Shown: piece after piece, positions 1 through 11,509 of the stretch
Position numbering within the stretch: position 1 is the first letter of the stretch
How the letters are laid out: the number at the start of each line of letters is the position of its first letter
Assembly: GCA_004009845.1 (NCBI GenBank)
Contig: RMBW01000009.1
Location: 1-64,000 of the forward strand
Direction of reading: 5' to 3'
DNA: 64,000 bases
Source: Davidsoniella eucalypti
Taxonomy: Eukaryota; Ascomycota; Sordariomycetes; Microascales; Ceratocystidaceae
Notes under the pieces: model-generated
The model's database searches: none
What the model saw: the letters and a program-made list of their open reading frames with translations, nothing else
Told to the model about the DNA's origin: nothing
Position numbers and translations under genes: made by a program

Positions 1-826
1 GAACGAACTGGCCGAGCTGTACAACTGCAACAACGTCTTCTTCTTCGAGGCTCGTAAGGGCCAGGATCTGTACTGTTGGTTCAGCAAGATCCCCAACGGT
101 CCTACAGTGAAGATGCACGTCCAGAGCTGTATGCCACCCTTCAATATTCTAGCCGTATGAAGCTCTTTGGTCATTGATTACTAATCTGCTGTCTACATTG
201 TAGTGTACACCATGGAGGAGCTGCGTTTCAACGGAAACTGCCTCAAGGGCTCCCGGCCAGTTCTCTCCTTTGACGCCGCCTTCGATACCGAGCCTCACCT
301 GCGTCTGATCCGTGAGCTCATGTTCCACACGTTTGGAGTTCCTGAGGGCGCACGCAAGTCCAAGCCTTTCATCGACCATATCATGGGCTTCAGCTACGTT
401 GACGGCAAGATCTGGGTGCGCACCTACCAGATCAACGAGGTAGATGCTACCAAGACAGCGGCTGGCAGCGAGGAGGAGCAAGCGGCAGAGAAAGAGGCAG
501 CCAAAAAAGCGGCCAAGAAGACGGCGAACGGTGCCATGCCCGGCCTGAACACGGAGGTTCAGCTGGTTGAGATCGGTCCTCGTTTTGTCATGACGCCGAT
601 CGTCATTCAGGAAGGGTCGTTCGGTGGTCCCATCATCTATGAAAACAAGGAGTTTGTGTCGCCCAACCAGGTGCGTTCGGATCTGCGCAAGGCGACGTCG
701 GCGAAACACAACCACCGTCTCGACAAGACGGCGGCGCGGTCAACCAAGATCAAGGATCTAGGTCTGCGGTCTGACACGGCAAACAAGAAAGCGCACGCAC
801 TAGACAAGCGCGCTCTGTTTGCATAG
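1..826 (+). CDS. BRX1: BRX1, Brix-domain ribosome biogenesis factor (5' truncated)
   Basis: The exons are <2..128 and 204..826; the reading frame starts at base 2 and the 5' part lies outside the window. The intron (129-203, 75 nt) has a GTATGC donor, a TTACTAAT branch region and a TAG acceptor, and joining it restores the family segment around MHVQSLYTMEELRFNGNCLK. The 249 visible codons hold the second half of the Brix domain: the ELYNCNN and FFEARKG block, the GNCLKGSRPVLSFD block and the EGSFGGPIIYENKEFVSPN block. The C-terminus is basic and rich in Lys and Ala, as is usual for nucleolar assembly factors. In the family, Brx1 acts with Ebp2 in the nucleolus in early 60S pre-ribosome assembly. 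Assignment is by recognition of family motifs. It is the first of three plus-strand genes on the left. Confidence 0.93.
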
Positions 827-2441
827 ATGGCGAGTGTGGAAGTGAAGAATAGAAGGGATTAGCACCTGTGAAAGGCTGTAAAAGACTAGACCGTGGCTAG
901 CGGTCTGCATATTGTGTCATATAAGTTGCCGGCGTCAAGGATACCTGCTTTTTGGGGGGGGATTTGAATACTAGTATGCATTTTATATTCAAACAAATGG
1001 AAATAGTAGGAACGTGAGCTATGATTGTATGTAGTACGCCTAGTCGATATCGTGTTAGTTTGTCTCCTTGTGTAAGCCAAAGGTACTGTGTAGGGTGACT
1101 CTCCGAGAAAAGAGCGCGGTATATATAGCCCGGCCGATTTAGAGAGAGGATATTGTCTCCATTTTGTATAGATGAACTCTAGCTTTGCAAACTTCAGTCT
1201 CGATGTCTTTTTAAGCGCGGGATGTTGTGACGAGAAGATTGCGACGAAAGGTATGTACTCTGCAGATGCAGAAACAGTGTGTAGACTGTATGCGATATGA
1301 CATCTTCTGTATTTTCGAATTATCAAGATTAGGGTGCCAGCCTTGCCTACGCCAGCACAGCAAAAAAAAAAGCGAGATAAGTAACTATTTCTGTATATTC
1401 AGAAAATAGCTAGATCAATCTTTCATGACAAAATATTGTAATCTCTGGTTCTTTGATCTCTTCGTTCTTAGTCAATAGAGACAACTGATAGCAATATTAT
1501 AGTAAAGTTAGAGACAACTAACCCTAGGGCATAGATAGGCCTATGTATAGGACCTTAGACGGTGGCTTCAGCGCCAAAAGAGCGCCTTATAGCGTATGCA
1601 AAAGACGCCCCAGCGGCGCCCAAAAACTTGTATTTTTGCTCCCTGGGCATGTATGTTTTAGACTTTCACCTTAAACCAAGCTTAACCAAAGGCAACATTT
1701 TCCGCTCGCCGTTCAACAACCAGCGCATTTATTTTATTATTTTCCGGCCGTTCATCGCCGGGCTTTGATCTTCGGCCGAGCCCTATACGGGCCGATATAA
1801 TACAATAATACACTGTTACCTACAGTGCACACAGTAAGACAAGACTTGTCTCCCTTTCTTGGATCTGCCACTCGTGCGTGGCCTTCTCTCGGCCGCCCCC
1901 TCCCCTTCGAGGTCTTGTCCGGCTGGCAAGGCAGCTATCCGCGGAACATCGCCAATGTTTTTGTATTGCTTGCCTGCCGTCTAGCCTCGTCGCAAACAAC
2001 GCCTTGCTTCTGGGCGAGGGACACACAAGCTACGCCGGATGTCTTGTGATGAAAAGCTTGGCTTGGCTTGGCCATGAGAGCGCTGCATTAGAGAGTCTGC
2101 TTTGTCTATGAAGTCAGATAGAGCTGTCTCGAAGCTTGTTGCTGATCGTTATACTAACTGACTGGCGCTAGTCTAGATATCTCTGTTGTCTATTGAGTCT
2201 ACCAAGAGTTTGAGCTCTGCCTATTTAGTTGAATCTGCTAGGAGCTTAACCACTTTCTGTTCTGCTACTTTGTCGGTTTCTATCTACTACCCATTGGCTT
2301 CCCATCAACTGCGTGCTGCCGCTGGCCATCTCGCCATCCATCGACGCCGCGCCCTGCAGACCCAGAACGGAAGCGGCCTGTTTCCCAGGCCTTTGTCTTC
2401 ATCTCTTCCTTCTCCTCTCCTCTCCTCCAACCGTCTGATCG
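827..2441. other. Intergenic, BRX1 to HDA1 (1.6 kb)
   Basis: No convincing gene. The first 600 bases look like BRX1 3' sequence with a G8 run near 954. Bases 1520-1545 hold a short palindromic stretch around TAGGCCTA. Bases 1560-1800 are GC-rich and contain CGGCCG-type inverted repeats near 1745-1795, perhaps a decayed insertion, but I found no ends or coding homology. Bases 2040-2441 are CT-rich, as expected for the leader and promoter of HDA1. Confidence 0.5.
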
Positions 2442-4898
2442 ATGGAGCCTCCTCCTCAAGCAACCGCCGACCATCCTATGGGCATGAGCGAAGAGCCCGG
2501 CTCGACGTCCAATGGCTATAGTTGCCAGACATCACGCGAGACTACCGACTTCGAAAGCAACACCGACTCTGCCTTGAACGACGATGACCCAACTATGTTG
2601 GGCAGCGAGAGTGCCCTGCGCCAGGTCCTACGGCGCGGGCTACTACCAACTGGCTGCTGCTATGACGACCGCATGAAGCTACACATCAACGCCGACTGGA
2701 GCCCGCACCAGCACCACCCTGAAGACCCACGCCGCATCGAGGAGATCTTCAACACCTTCCGCCAAAACGGACTCATCTACACTGGGCCACCCGAGAAGTT
2801 GGCGGCCGTGCTGCGCGAAAACCCGACGCGCTACATGTGGCGCATCCCAGCCCGCGAGGCGCGCCAAGACGAGATCCAGCTGGTGCATCAGTCGGCGCAC
2901 TACGCTTTTGTCGAGAGCCTGGCGAATAAGAGCTATGCAGAGCTGCGCAATCTGACCAAGGATATGGACCAGGGCCGTACCTCGCTATATGTCGGCAGCA
3001 TGTCCTACTATGCTGCGCTGCTTTCAGCCGGCGGCGCCATCGAAACGCTTAAGCACGTGGTCGACGGTAGACTGCGCAACGCCTTCGCTGTGATCCGGCC
3101 GCCGGGGCACCACGCCGAGCATGACGAGCCTATGGGCTTCTGTCTATTCAACAATGTGCCGGTAGCTGTGCGCTTATGCCAGCTGGAGTATCCCGAGGTA
3201 TGCCGCAAGGTCTTGATTCTTGACTGGGACGTACACCACGGTAACGGCATCCAGAACATCTTCTACGAGGATCCAAACGTGCTATATATATCGCTGCACG
3301 TGTATGAGAACGGAACCTTCTATCCTGGTAAACCCAAGGACGGGGTTCCTGATGGTGGTCCAGGCAATTGCGGAGCCGGCACCGGAATCGGTCGCAACGT
3401 CAACATCGGATGGCACGGCCAAGGCATGGGTGACGGCGAGTACATGGCCGCCTTCCAGCGCATCGTCATGCCTATTGCGCGCGAGTTCAACCCAGATCTA
3501 GTCGTCATCTCGGCTGGCTTCGACGCTGCTGACGGCGACGAGCTGGGCGGCTGCTTCGTCACCCCAGCTTGCTATGCGCACATGACACATATGCTCATGT
3601 CCCTAGCCGCTGGAAAGGTAGCTGTGTGCCTAGAGGGAGGATATAACCTGGCTGCCATCTCTGTATCAGCTCTAGCTGTTGCACGCACACTGATGGGCGA
3701 GGCGCCGCCGCGCATGGAGATTCCCAAGATCAACAAGGAGGCTGCCCGTGTATTAGCCAAGGTACAGTCATTCCAGGCTCAACATTGGGATTGTATGAAG
3801 GCGGGCATTGTTAATGTCCGCGATGATGTGTCGCGTTTGAATGCGTCTAGACTCCACGATATCGTGCGTAATGCCCAGCGCCAGGAGTTGCAACAGAAGC
3901 ACAAGATGGTGCCGCTCTATGTCCACCGTGAGAATACCTCACAGATGTTCGACAATCAAGTGCTAGTGACACCTAAGCTGAGCGAGGCGAAGCGTGTGTT
4001 GTTCATCATTCACGACCCGTAAGTATTCGCCTAGAAGAGAGAACGTAAAAATATATCTCGTCATGCAGCTTCACGTTACTAACTATGCTGCTTTATAGAC
4101 CCCAGCTGCTTGCACAGCCTGACGTCGACGATAGTCTTATTGAGAGTCATAATGCCTGGGTTGTGGATGAGTTATCACAGTATATTGACTGGGCAGTTGA
4201 AAACAGCTTTGGGGTCATGGACGTCAATGTTCCAGGCTACATAGCTAAGGATGATGTGAGTGCAGTCCTATCGACCTTTGAAATATGGTCATGTTTTTGC
4301 TAATTTACTGGCTGGGTATCTAGGATCACGATTTATTTACGCCACGAGTGACTGAGCGAGTGCTTGAAAGCGAGATGAACGATCTTGTTTGCTATATCTG
4401 GGATAACTACCTACAGCTCTACGATCAAGCAGACGAAATCTTTCTCATGGGCGTCGGCAATGCTTATCTCGGCATTCGCTCCCTACTTACCGGTCGTAGT
4501 AAGTTACAACTATATATAAACGTACATATCAACATATTACTAACCAACCTTTCCTTCTTCCTTTGTTATTCTTAGCTGACTGCAAAGAACGTGTATCTGG
4601 CGTCATCAACTTCGTTACCGGCACGTTAAAGGCAGTCAAGTCTGATGTAGACGAAAGCCTATCGGCCTGGTACAAAGAAAACTCACGCATCTACGTCGGT
4701 GCCGACCACGCCTGCTGGCAGGACGAGATCTATAAGCGCAAGGTGACGAAGCGCCGCTTCGGTACGGTGATAGAGAGCAAGATGAACGGCCTCAACCGCA
4801 TGTTACACGAACATGCAGCCGAGACACAGGAATGGATCATGGAGCGTGTCGAAATCGGCGGGGAAACCACCGAGGACGAGAATATGGTGCAGGAATAG
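2442..4898 (+). CDS. HDA1: HDA1, class II histone deacetylase with Arb2 domain
   Basis: The exons are 2442..4018, 4099..4255, 4324..4498 and 4576..4898 (743 aa); all three introns are GT-AG and 68-80 nt. The enzyme removes acetyl groups from histone lysines through a zinc site. The deacetylase domain runs from about residue 80 to 415 and keeps the catalytic signatures RPPGHHAEHDEPMGFCLFNN (about 219), DWDVHHGNGIQ (about 261), the SAGFDAADGD block and EGGYN (about 400). After the first intron comes an Arb2-like domain (about 520-740, starting at HDPPQLLAQP), the arrangement of fungal Hda1/Clr3. The N-terminus is short, Pro/Ser/Thr-rich and probably disordered. In yeasts this enzyme works in a repressor complex on promoters and heterochromatin. 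The ATG at 2442 is the only ATG start in frame before the conserved domain. Confidence 0.95.
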
Positions 4899-5688
4899 GT
4901 GAGTGTGTGAGTAAGTACAAGCGAATAAGTGCTTGAACTAGGGCTAGATTGGGTTATGTTATAGGGTGAGTAAGGGTTACTATTTCTTTTCGTTGGGTCA
5001 TCACAGTACAAAGTCCGTCTATATTTTTTTTCACTTCTATGTTTTTTTTGGTATTTCTTTTTTTGTTCTTTATCTGGCATAGCATTCTTCCGAGGCATGA
5101 AAACCGAGATTTCAACCAAACAATCTATTCTTTTTGGCATGAGGGTATGAAAAGTTGTGATGTCATATGTATCTTGTAAGAAAGTTGGCCGTGTTGTTTT
5201 CCTGATCGGGGGTGTTGCCTCTTAATAGATCACGTGACCACGAGAGCCGCGTTCTTGCAAAGCGTCGCGCCAGCAATTTGTGTAGGAAATCTCAAGCCTA
5301 GGAAAGGAATGAATCTTGTTTTACGCTGTCAATTGTTTTTTTCTTTCTCCTTGTTTATAAAAGGTTTTCGACTTGTTAAAATCCACACTCAGACATCATT
5401 TTGGAACTGGAAATTATTTACTTTTTTTCGCCAATTTATTCTTCTAATTGTAACTGTTCCTGTCGCTCGAATTCGAATTCATCAGCGTCATCTTTTGCCT
5501 TGTCGCCACTTGAACCCTTTGATCAATTTGTCTAAATTTTCGCCATTATCCTTAAACCACCAAACAATTGATTGCGCCTCTTATTCTGCAGTATCATTAC
5601 CAACTATTGAAACAGGCAATTACGCAGCTCGTGGTGTTTCTCAGCCTTGCGCTCCTTCCTCCGACGAAACAACAGAACATTGGCGGTA
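4899..5688. other. Intergenic, HDA1 3' side and RD-rich gene promoter
   Basis: AT-rich HDA1 3' sequence with several T8 runs (5030-5065) is followed by the promoter of the RD-rich gene. A perfect TCACGTGA palindrome lies at 5230-5237 and a GAATTCGAATTC palindrome near 5470. Open frames here begin with non-ATG codons and look like chance. Confidence 0.5.
5230..5237. promoter_or_regulatory. TCACGTGA E-box
   Basis: Perfect 8-bp palindrome of the Cbf1/Pho4/USF bHLH type, about 450 bp upstream of the RD-rich gene ATG. The same core recurs in five other intergenic regions of the window. Confidence 0.45.
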
Positions 5689-8058
5689 ATGGATCGAGAC
5701 CGAGATCGAGACAGAGACCGTGATCGAGAGCGGGACCGTGAGCGCGATCCACGGAACGGCAGATATGGCAGTCGCTCCCCGGCACCAGGTGGAAAGGACA
5801 TGGGATCTTCGCGGCCAGGCCATTGGCGCCGTAACAAGCCGTCTATGCTGAACCAGCCTCCCTCAGCTCGATATGAAGATGGTGAAGTCAAGATGTATGG
5901 CGCCGGCGAGTCCTGGCGGCCATTCAACCGAGACAGATCGCCTCGCCGCGCACGAAGTCCTCCCCCGCGCGATCGTGACCGTGATAGAATCGACCGTGAT
6001 CGTGACCGCCCGCCACGAAGTCCACGGCCTCCACGCAGTCCACCTCCCATTTCAGCCTCTGATAGCTATGTGCCCGGACGCTCGCCGCCTCGCCGCCGAT
6101 CTCGCAGTAACGAGCGCTTTCGCCGCGACCGATCCCGCGCCGGAGGTGACCCAATACGCGACAGAGACCGATCACGTGACCGTGGCGACTGGCGCCGTAG
6201 AGATCGCACACGCTCACCACATAGACGCTTTTCGCCTCGGCGAATGCCGGTTCATCGCAACGGAGGTGGGAACGCAGGAGTTCCTGGTGCTAGAGTCGCC
6301 GCTGGATCCCGCTCGCCTCCGCAAATGCCACCACCAAGAGCCGAAGAACCTGACCGTAGCGAACGCGCGAGAACTCCTCAGCGCCGCGGGGAATGGCCCA
6401 GAGATCGCGAGCAACCGCCTCGGGACCGAGATTGGGGAAGAGAGAGGGAGAGACTTCCTATGCGGGAAAGCAGAGAAAGTGTTGCTAAAGACAGAGACTC
6501 ATCTGCTGCTGGCCCTCTAGTTGTCGAACGAGACTCACATGCCGCCCCCCAAAACCGGGAACAAACACGTGATTTTGTCCGAGACCAGCAGCAATTACCT
6601 ACACGGTCATCTGGTCAACAACGACCCTTAGACCCCCCTCGGGACCGAGACTGGGACCGAAGCCGGATACGCGATCGAGAAGACGGCCGATTTGACTCCT
6701 CCGACAACAACGCCTCTGGCATCAGACCTCGTCGGTCTCGTTCTCCACCAAAGCTCAATGATCGGCCACCTATCCGCACTCGCTCACCAAGACCGCCCTT
6801 GTCGCCTACCACCGGCCCTATGCGCAACCGATCACGTAGTCCGTTCGGTCGCGGGCCGGCCCACGGCATAAACGGCGGTAGCCGTATGACAGCACCTTAC
6901 CGCCCACGCACGCCTCGTGGTAACAATGCTGGACACGCGAACAACTTCCATAGCAATACCATTAGTACTAGTAGCAATGCTATCAATTTGAATTCGCCTG
7001 CCCGCCCCGTTTCCAGTGGCTCAGTCCGATCCCGCCATTCTAGCAGAACCCGCGCCTCTAGTCGAACGAGAGCACCTAGCAGGTCAAGGCAGTCGAGCCG
7101 GACCCGCGCCCATAGCAGAAATCGTGGCCTTCGTCGTGGCTCTAGTCCAGCCTCATCAGCGATAGGACCTCAACAACAGCAACAACAGCACGACAGCATC
7201 AACAACCACAACCATAATCATAACCATAACCATAACAATGCCAACAACAGCGATTCAATCGGACGAGATACACACATGCGTTCCCCGCCGCGAGGCCAAG
7301 GTAACGGTGGCTATAGAAATTCCATAGGCGGTTCGGGACGTCCTCTTCCTAGCTCTTCTAGTGCTGGTAGACGCTCCATATCGCCCCACGGTCGTCCTCA
7401 GCGAGACTCCGGCTACTCTACCGGCCCACCCGTTGGACCCCGCGGATATGTTCCGCCCGGTCGCGGCGTCAATGGGAACGGTAGAGACGCTCGCGGTAGC
7501 TACGGCCCACGTGGCCCCCGCGATGGATGGGGTGGCTCCGGTCCAAGCCGGCACAGCATCTCCGGCACAGGCAGCACCCACAACGGACCCTCCGGTTCCA
7601 ATGGCATACCCACTGGTCCGCGCGGAAGTTCACTTTCAGGGCCCTCATCTGGATCCAAGGGGTACAACGGCTGTAACATGAGCAACAATAGTAACGGCGT
7701 ATCAGCTGGTTCCAACGGCGTCATATCCTCCTCTAAACAAACTCAGCATCAAACCCTAGCGCAGTCACAGCTCGCATCTCTGCCCCCCATCATAATAGGC
7801 GGAAAACTCGACAGTGCACGCGCTTCTATTTCTCTATACGGCGTCACACGTGATCTGGAGCCCGCCATGCGCAAACTCAAGGAGGAAGAAGAGAAACTTC
7901 GCGAAGATCTCAAGATCAAACAGGAGAAACTACGTAAGAGTTTAATGGTCTGGGATAAATTCGATAGAGAGGCCAAGGCATGTGCGATTCGTACAGACGA
8001 AGCACGGAATAGCTTGAACAAATTCGCAGAAGGTGAGATTTCAGGACCAGCATTTTAA
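5689..8058 (+). CDS. RD/RS-rich protein with C-terminal coiled coil (function unknown)
   Basis: Single exon, 789 aa from the ATG at 5689; in-frame codons upstream of it have no ATG. The N-terminus begins with a run of Asp-Arg dipeptides and continues as about 450 residues rich in Arg, Ser, Pro and Asp, with many SRSP and RSPP units, like SR-type and matrix-type splicing proteins. A middle part is rich in Ser, Asn and Gly, with a short Gln run and a His-Asn repeat near 7190-7240. The last 90 residues differ: an IIIGGKLDSARASISLYG segment, then a predicted coiled coil of Glu, Lys and Leu (about residues 720-780). No RRM or other catalytic domain is visible. Nuclear, RNA-related function is an inference from composition only. 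A GTGAGA near 8031 could be a splice donor, so a further 3' exon cannot be excluded. Confidence 0.75.
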   Translation: MDRDRDRDRDRDRERDRERDPRNGRYGSRSPAPGGKDMGSSRPGHWRRNKPSMLNQPPSARYEDGEVKMYGAGESWRPFNRDRSPRRARSPPPRDRDRDRIDRDRDRPPRSPRPPRSPPPISASDSYVPGRSPPRRRSRSNERFRRDRSRAGGDPIRDRDRSRDRGDWRRRDRTRSPHRRFSPRRMPVHRNGGGNAGVPGARVAAGSRSPPQMPPPRAEEPDRSERARTPQRRGEWPRDREQPPRDRDWGRERERLPMRESRESVAKDRDSSAAGPLVVERDSHAAPQNREQTRDFVRDQQQLPTRSSGQQRPLDPPRDRDWDRSRIRDREDGRFDSSDNNASGIRPRRSRSPPKLNDRPPIRTRSPRPPLSPTTGPMRNRSRSPFGRGPAHGINGGSRMTAPYRPRTPRGNNAGHANNFHSNTISTSSNAINLNSPARPVSSGSVRSRHSSRTRASSRTRAPSRSRQSSRTRAHSRNRGLRRGSSPASSAIGPQQQQQQHDSINNHNHNHNHNHNNANNSDSIGRDTHMRSPPRGQGNGGYRNSIGGSGRPLPSSSSAGRRSISPHGRPQRDSGYSTGPPVGPRGYVPPGRGVNGNGRDARGSYGPRGPRDGWGGSGPSRHSISGTGSTHNGPSGSNGIPTGPRGSSLSGPSSGSKGYNGCNMSNNSNGVSAGSNGVISSSKQTQHQTLAQSQLASLPPIIIGGKLDSARASISLYGVTRDLEPAMRKLKEEEEKLREDLKIKQEKLRKSLMVWDKFDREAKACAIRTDEARNSLNKFAEGEISGPAF

Positions 8059-8448
8059 TAGAATGTTTAGGTTTTGTTTCCATCTTTTTTTATAGTACGG
8101 TTATATCATTATGTTGACGTTATTAGTCTCATTACACATTTTTATTTTATTTCTGACACATATATACATACATGTCTTAAGAAAAGATTACTCACTTTCT
8201 TAGATTTATCTTCTTTCTTTATCTTCCCGAATTACCCAGTCAACTTGGATCTCTTTCACTTTACTTGGTCTTTTAATGATATCCCGCTCGTTAAAAATTT
8301 ATAGAAGCCAATATATATTATTATATCATCAATCTTACCCATACTTCGATATTGTGTGTCTGAATAAAAAAGTGAAAAAATTAAAAATTAAAAAGGCAAC
8401 AAATAAATGAAAAATACAAATTGATGTAAGTATTATGAGAATTATATT
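8059..8448. other. Convergent 3' region
   Basis: AT-rich sequence between the tail-to-tail RD-rich and F-box/LRR-like genes. It probably holds both 3' UTRs. No other feature seen. Confidence 0.5.
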
Positions 8449-10842
8449 TTAATCGGCTGACCAATCACTGTCTTGACTGCTCTCAGCGGAATTCGACCCA
8501 TCGATAAAATCTCCCATCTGGAAGATATGTTGTGCCGGCTTCATATTGTCTATGATGAGTTCTACCGTATCACACATCCGCTGTAGCTTCAGCTCATGCG
8601 AGAAATCGTACGTTGGTTGAGCTTCGGGAGCCTCTCTCATGATCTTACGGATAGTCTTTCCGATGAATTCCTCATAGTCCATGTTTTCGGAGTCGTACAT
8701 TGTCCCAGTTGTGGCTTGTTCGGTATCAGATGAAATGCTTGGAGAAGAGGGGGGCGGGTAGGCCGTGTATGATGGTCCTGTCTCTAACGCTTTCCGTACG
8801 GTTCTCAACATGCTATCCTCTACATGCTTGTCATGGCCTATACCACGACTTGATTCTGCATCTTTATCGCTTTCCGTTGCCGACGATAGTTCGCTAGTAG
8901 AATCGTCTTCGCTCGAGTCTACGATGTATTTTTTCGTCTCTTGGGACACACGACGTACGCTTCGGCGCACAAAGCGAGCTGTTGGTGGTTTGGCGCCTCT
9001 GTCCTGAGGTGGCGGCGAAGTACTACTACATTGTGATCCGTGGATCTCATCTTCCGGTTGAAGGCTGACTTTTTTTTTCGATGGGGACAGTTCTATAGAT
9101 GGCTTGGATCTTCCAACCTGTTCGTAGTGCTGCCGTATCGAGTATATAGGCCGGGGATCTTTGAACTGACGTTTGAAAACATGCTCGAGAATAGAATACC
9201 ATGTCTCGCGGAAAGCTGCACGTTGACGCCAAGGGCTATCCACTGTCATTTTGAAGTAGATATGGCGCAAGTCGGGGAGTTGTGGTGCTTGTGCTACTAG
9301 ATGCGCTAGCAAACGCCCAACCATATCTTGATCCAGCCCATGAACGTGATAGATTTCGAGGAACTGAAGCTTCGCTGGCCATGGTATGTAGTAATCCAGT
9401 AGCAGTGGGCGATATTTGGGTTCATCACTAAACGCTTTGACATCGGCGTAGATCGTCTCAATGTTGGGGCAGTATAAGCTCAAAACGTGAAGGAACTGAA
9501 TGCTTAGATGCCGATTCTGGGATATACTTAAACACTTGAGACTTTTACCATTTTCTCGAAGATACGCAACTAGATGTTCGTTGTGTATTCCACAATCAGT
9601 AATAGTCAATTTCTGAATTGTGTTTGGTAAGCCCTTGAAAAAGGTGTGTGCGATGGTTGACTTTAACAAGTTCAACGTACGCAGGTGTTGCAATGCGTGA
9701 ATAGCAGACTGGAGGTACTGGTAAAGGGTAGGCTTGTCTCCATCAAATGTTTCTTCATACTCTTGGAATAAAGTCGTATTCCAGGATTCAGGAATAGAAT
9801 CGATTGTTAAGTGTTCAATGTACTTCAATGCACCAGTAGTGTGCATCTTCTCAATGCACTTTAAGATAACCGGCTCTAGTGGTTCTGTATCGGGAATAGA
9901 CCGAGTAGTATTGGAGAATATCTGACGCATGAAGATATGCTCACAGTTCCAGCTCCATGAAGTCAGTTCGTTGATATACACGGGTGAGTTCTTGGTTCTA
10001 AGTTCAAGTACCTCGTCGATATTCGTAGGATACTGGTTACGATTTGGTGTAGGAACGCCGTCGAATGTTATGTTGATGCTAGTGAGCCTTGGGAAGGTTT
10101 TTATCAGGGTACCTATAACACTGTGTTCAACATTGGCAGCACATATTTCTAGGCCGTTGGTACGGGAGATATAATCCACAAACTTTGCGGAAATTTTCTC
10201 TGGGTTCTGATCGTCAGAACCATCAGGTGCACATCCAGGCGATTGGGGCACCCTAGTAACTAAAGTTTGAGGCGGACTAGTAGCTAGATTGCTTCTACGG
10301 AGGTGACGCAACAAATTCTGGGCAGTCCCTTGTGATGTAATCCGAAGCCTTGACCATATGATCCTAGAGACAGAATACCCAAAGATCTTAGATGTCCTGG
10401 CAATAGATAGTAGCCAGTGAATATCTAGATGATTCTTTTCATCGGACGCTGCGTATCTGAAGATCGTTGGCCAGCAATCGATCATCTGCTCAACGTCCCA
10501 GTTGACAACAGGCGAGCTATTTTTGGTGCCTCGCGACTTGCGGGTGTCGGTAAAATCGTCTTTGCTAGGTGACTTTTTAGGCCGGCCATTTTCGGGTAAG
10601 AGGCACATCTTACGACGTTTAGTAGTGCTTCGTGTTTGCCTTGGGCGTGGCCGCTTGGAACTTTTGGCATTTATGCGAGCGGTAACGCTCTGAATAGCCT
10701 CTTGTACGACAACGACAGCGGCAGCAGCATGACTACGTGATCGAGTGCGCTCAAGTTGGGGCAAGACGTCCTCGGGGTCCACGGCCAAGATACTAGGTGT
10801 ACTTTGCGCCGCAGCAATGCGGGAAGAACGACGTCCAGCCAT
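8449..10842 (-). CDS. F-box-like, leucine-rich-repeat protein with basic N-terminus
   Basis: Single exon, 797 aa from the ATG at 10842..10840; the frame upstream of it has only a TTG. The N-terminus (MAGRRSSRIA, then a Lys/Arg cluster around KRPRPRQTRSTTKRRK) is a likely nuclear localisation or DNA-contact region. At about residues 115-175 a segment (CWPTIFRYAA, LLSIARTSKIFGYSVSRIIWSRLRI) has the spacing of a degenerate F-box: a Pro/Ile start, a central Leu-Ala block and a final Trp-Arg-Leu. From about 230 to 540 come irregular leucine-rich repeats (for example LNLLKSTIAHTFFKGLP and SLKCLSISQNRHLSIQFL). The C-terminal third is acidic and Ser-rich. Families of this layout are SCF ubiquitin-ligase substrate adaptors; here that is inference because the F-box is weak. 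I do not recognise a named orthologue. Confidence 0.7.
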   Translation of the reverse strand: MAGRRSSRIAAAQSTPSILAVDPEDVLPQLERTRSRSHAAAAVVVVQEAIQSVTARINAKSSKRPRPRQTRSTTKRRKMCLLPENGRPKKSPSKDDFTDTRKSRGTKNSSPVVNWDVEQMIDCWPTIFRYAASDEKNHLDIHWLLSIARTSKIFGYSVSRIIWSRLRITSQGTAQNLLRHLRRSNLATSPPQTLVTRVPQSPGCAPDGSDDQNPEKISAKFVDYISRTNGLEICAANVEHSVIGTLIKTFPRLTSINITFDGVPTPNRNQYPTNIDEVLELRTKNSPVYINELTSWSWNCEHIFMRQIFSNTTRSIPDTEPLEPVILKCIEKMHTTGALKYIEHLTIDSIPESWNTTLFQEYEETFDGDKPTLYQYLQSAIHALQHLRTLNLLKSTIAHTFFKGLPNTIQKLTITDCGIHNEHLVAYLRENGKSLKCLSISQNRHLSIQFLHVLSLYCPNIETIYADVKAFSDEPKYRPLLLDYYIPWPAKLQFLEIYHVHGLDQDMVGRLLAHLVAQAPQLPDLRHIYFKMTVDSPWRQRAAFRETWYSILEHVFKRQFKDPRPIYSIRQHYEQVGRSKPSIELSPSKKKVSLQPEDEIHGSQCSSTSPPPQDRGAKPPTARFVRRSVRRVSQETKKYIVDSSEDDSTSELSSATESDKDAESSRGIGHDKHVEDSMLRTVRKALETGPSYTAYPPPSSPSISSDTEQATTGTMYDSENMDYEEFIGKTIRKIMREAPEAQPTYDFSHELKLQRMCDTVELIIDNMKPAQHIFQMGDFIDGSNSAESSQDSDWSAD

Positions 10843-11474
10843 GATAAGATGACCCTCTGTAGGTAGCAGTAGCAACGGGGATACCAAGTAGCGATGTAAA
10901 GAAGCAACAGGCCATAAACCACGGATTAGATAGCAATCGCTAGTCCAAGCATAGAGATGACAATGGTAGATTCTGGATTCTCCAACCTACAATTGCACAC
11001 TACTACTGTTATCGCAGGTACCACAATAAGGCGATTTCCAGGCTACACAAAACCAAAGCTTATTGAGTGTTAGCTAACCAAAGTGCAAGTGGACATGGCA
11101 CTGTTGCATCGGATGGAACAGGTAGATTGACGAACTGACCTGGAACTTGTGGGCCAGCCAAGCAAGCTATGATGTTTAGCTTGTAGGGAACTTGGAGATG
11201 AACAGATATCTGCCTGCCGGGTAACAATTGAAGACATGAACTGGAGCTATCTATAGACTGTGTGGCGGGTGGTATGGATTTAAGCAGGCAGCAGATGCTA
11301 ATTAAGCGGTGGAATTTCAGATGCAGATGCAAGAGAGCTAGACTATAGTGAACGTATGATAAGATACGAAGCTTAGAAACCAATTGATAAATGCAGTGAA
11401 TCAAGAGATGAAAAAACACTTGATCACAAGCCAAACAGCCCCGGCTCTGATTGATTTGGGCAGATCCGACAGCC

Positions 11475-11509
11475 GGATGACGGATGGCGGATGGCGGATG
11501 ACGGATGCC
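11475..11509. repeat. Tandem 7-bp repeat (GGATGRC)x5
   Basis: Five adjacent heptamers (GGATGAC, GGATGGC, GGATGGC, GGATGAC, GGATGCC) in the leader region of the F-box/LRR gene. Confidence 0.85.

Noticed and set aside
149..715. 188-codon minus-strand frame over BRX1
   Set aside because: Shadow of the BRX1 coding exon on the other strand.
1490..1820. Possible decayed transposon with CGGCCG inverted repeats and a CACTGT..ACAGTG end
   Set aside because: No matching terminal repeats, target duplication or coding remnant could be shown.
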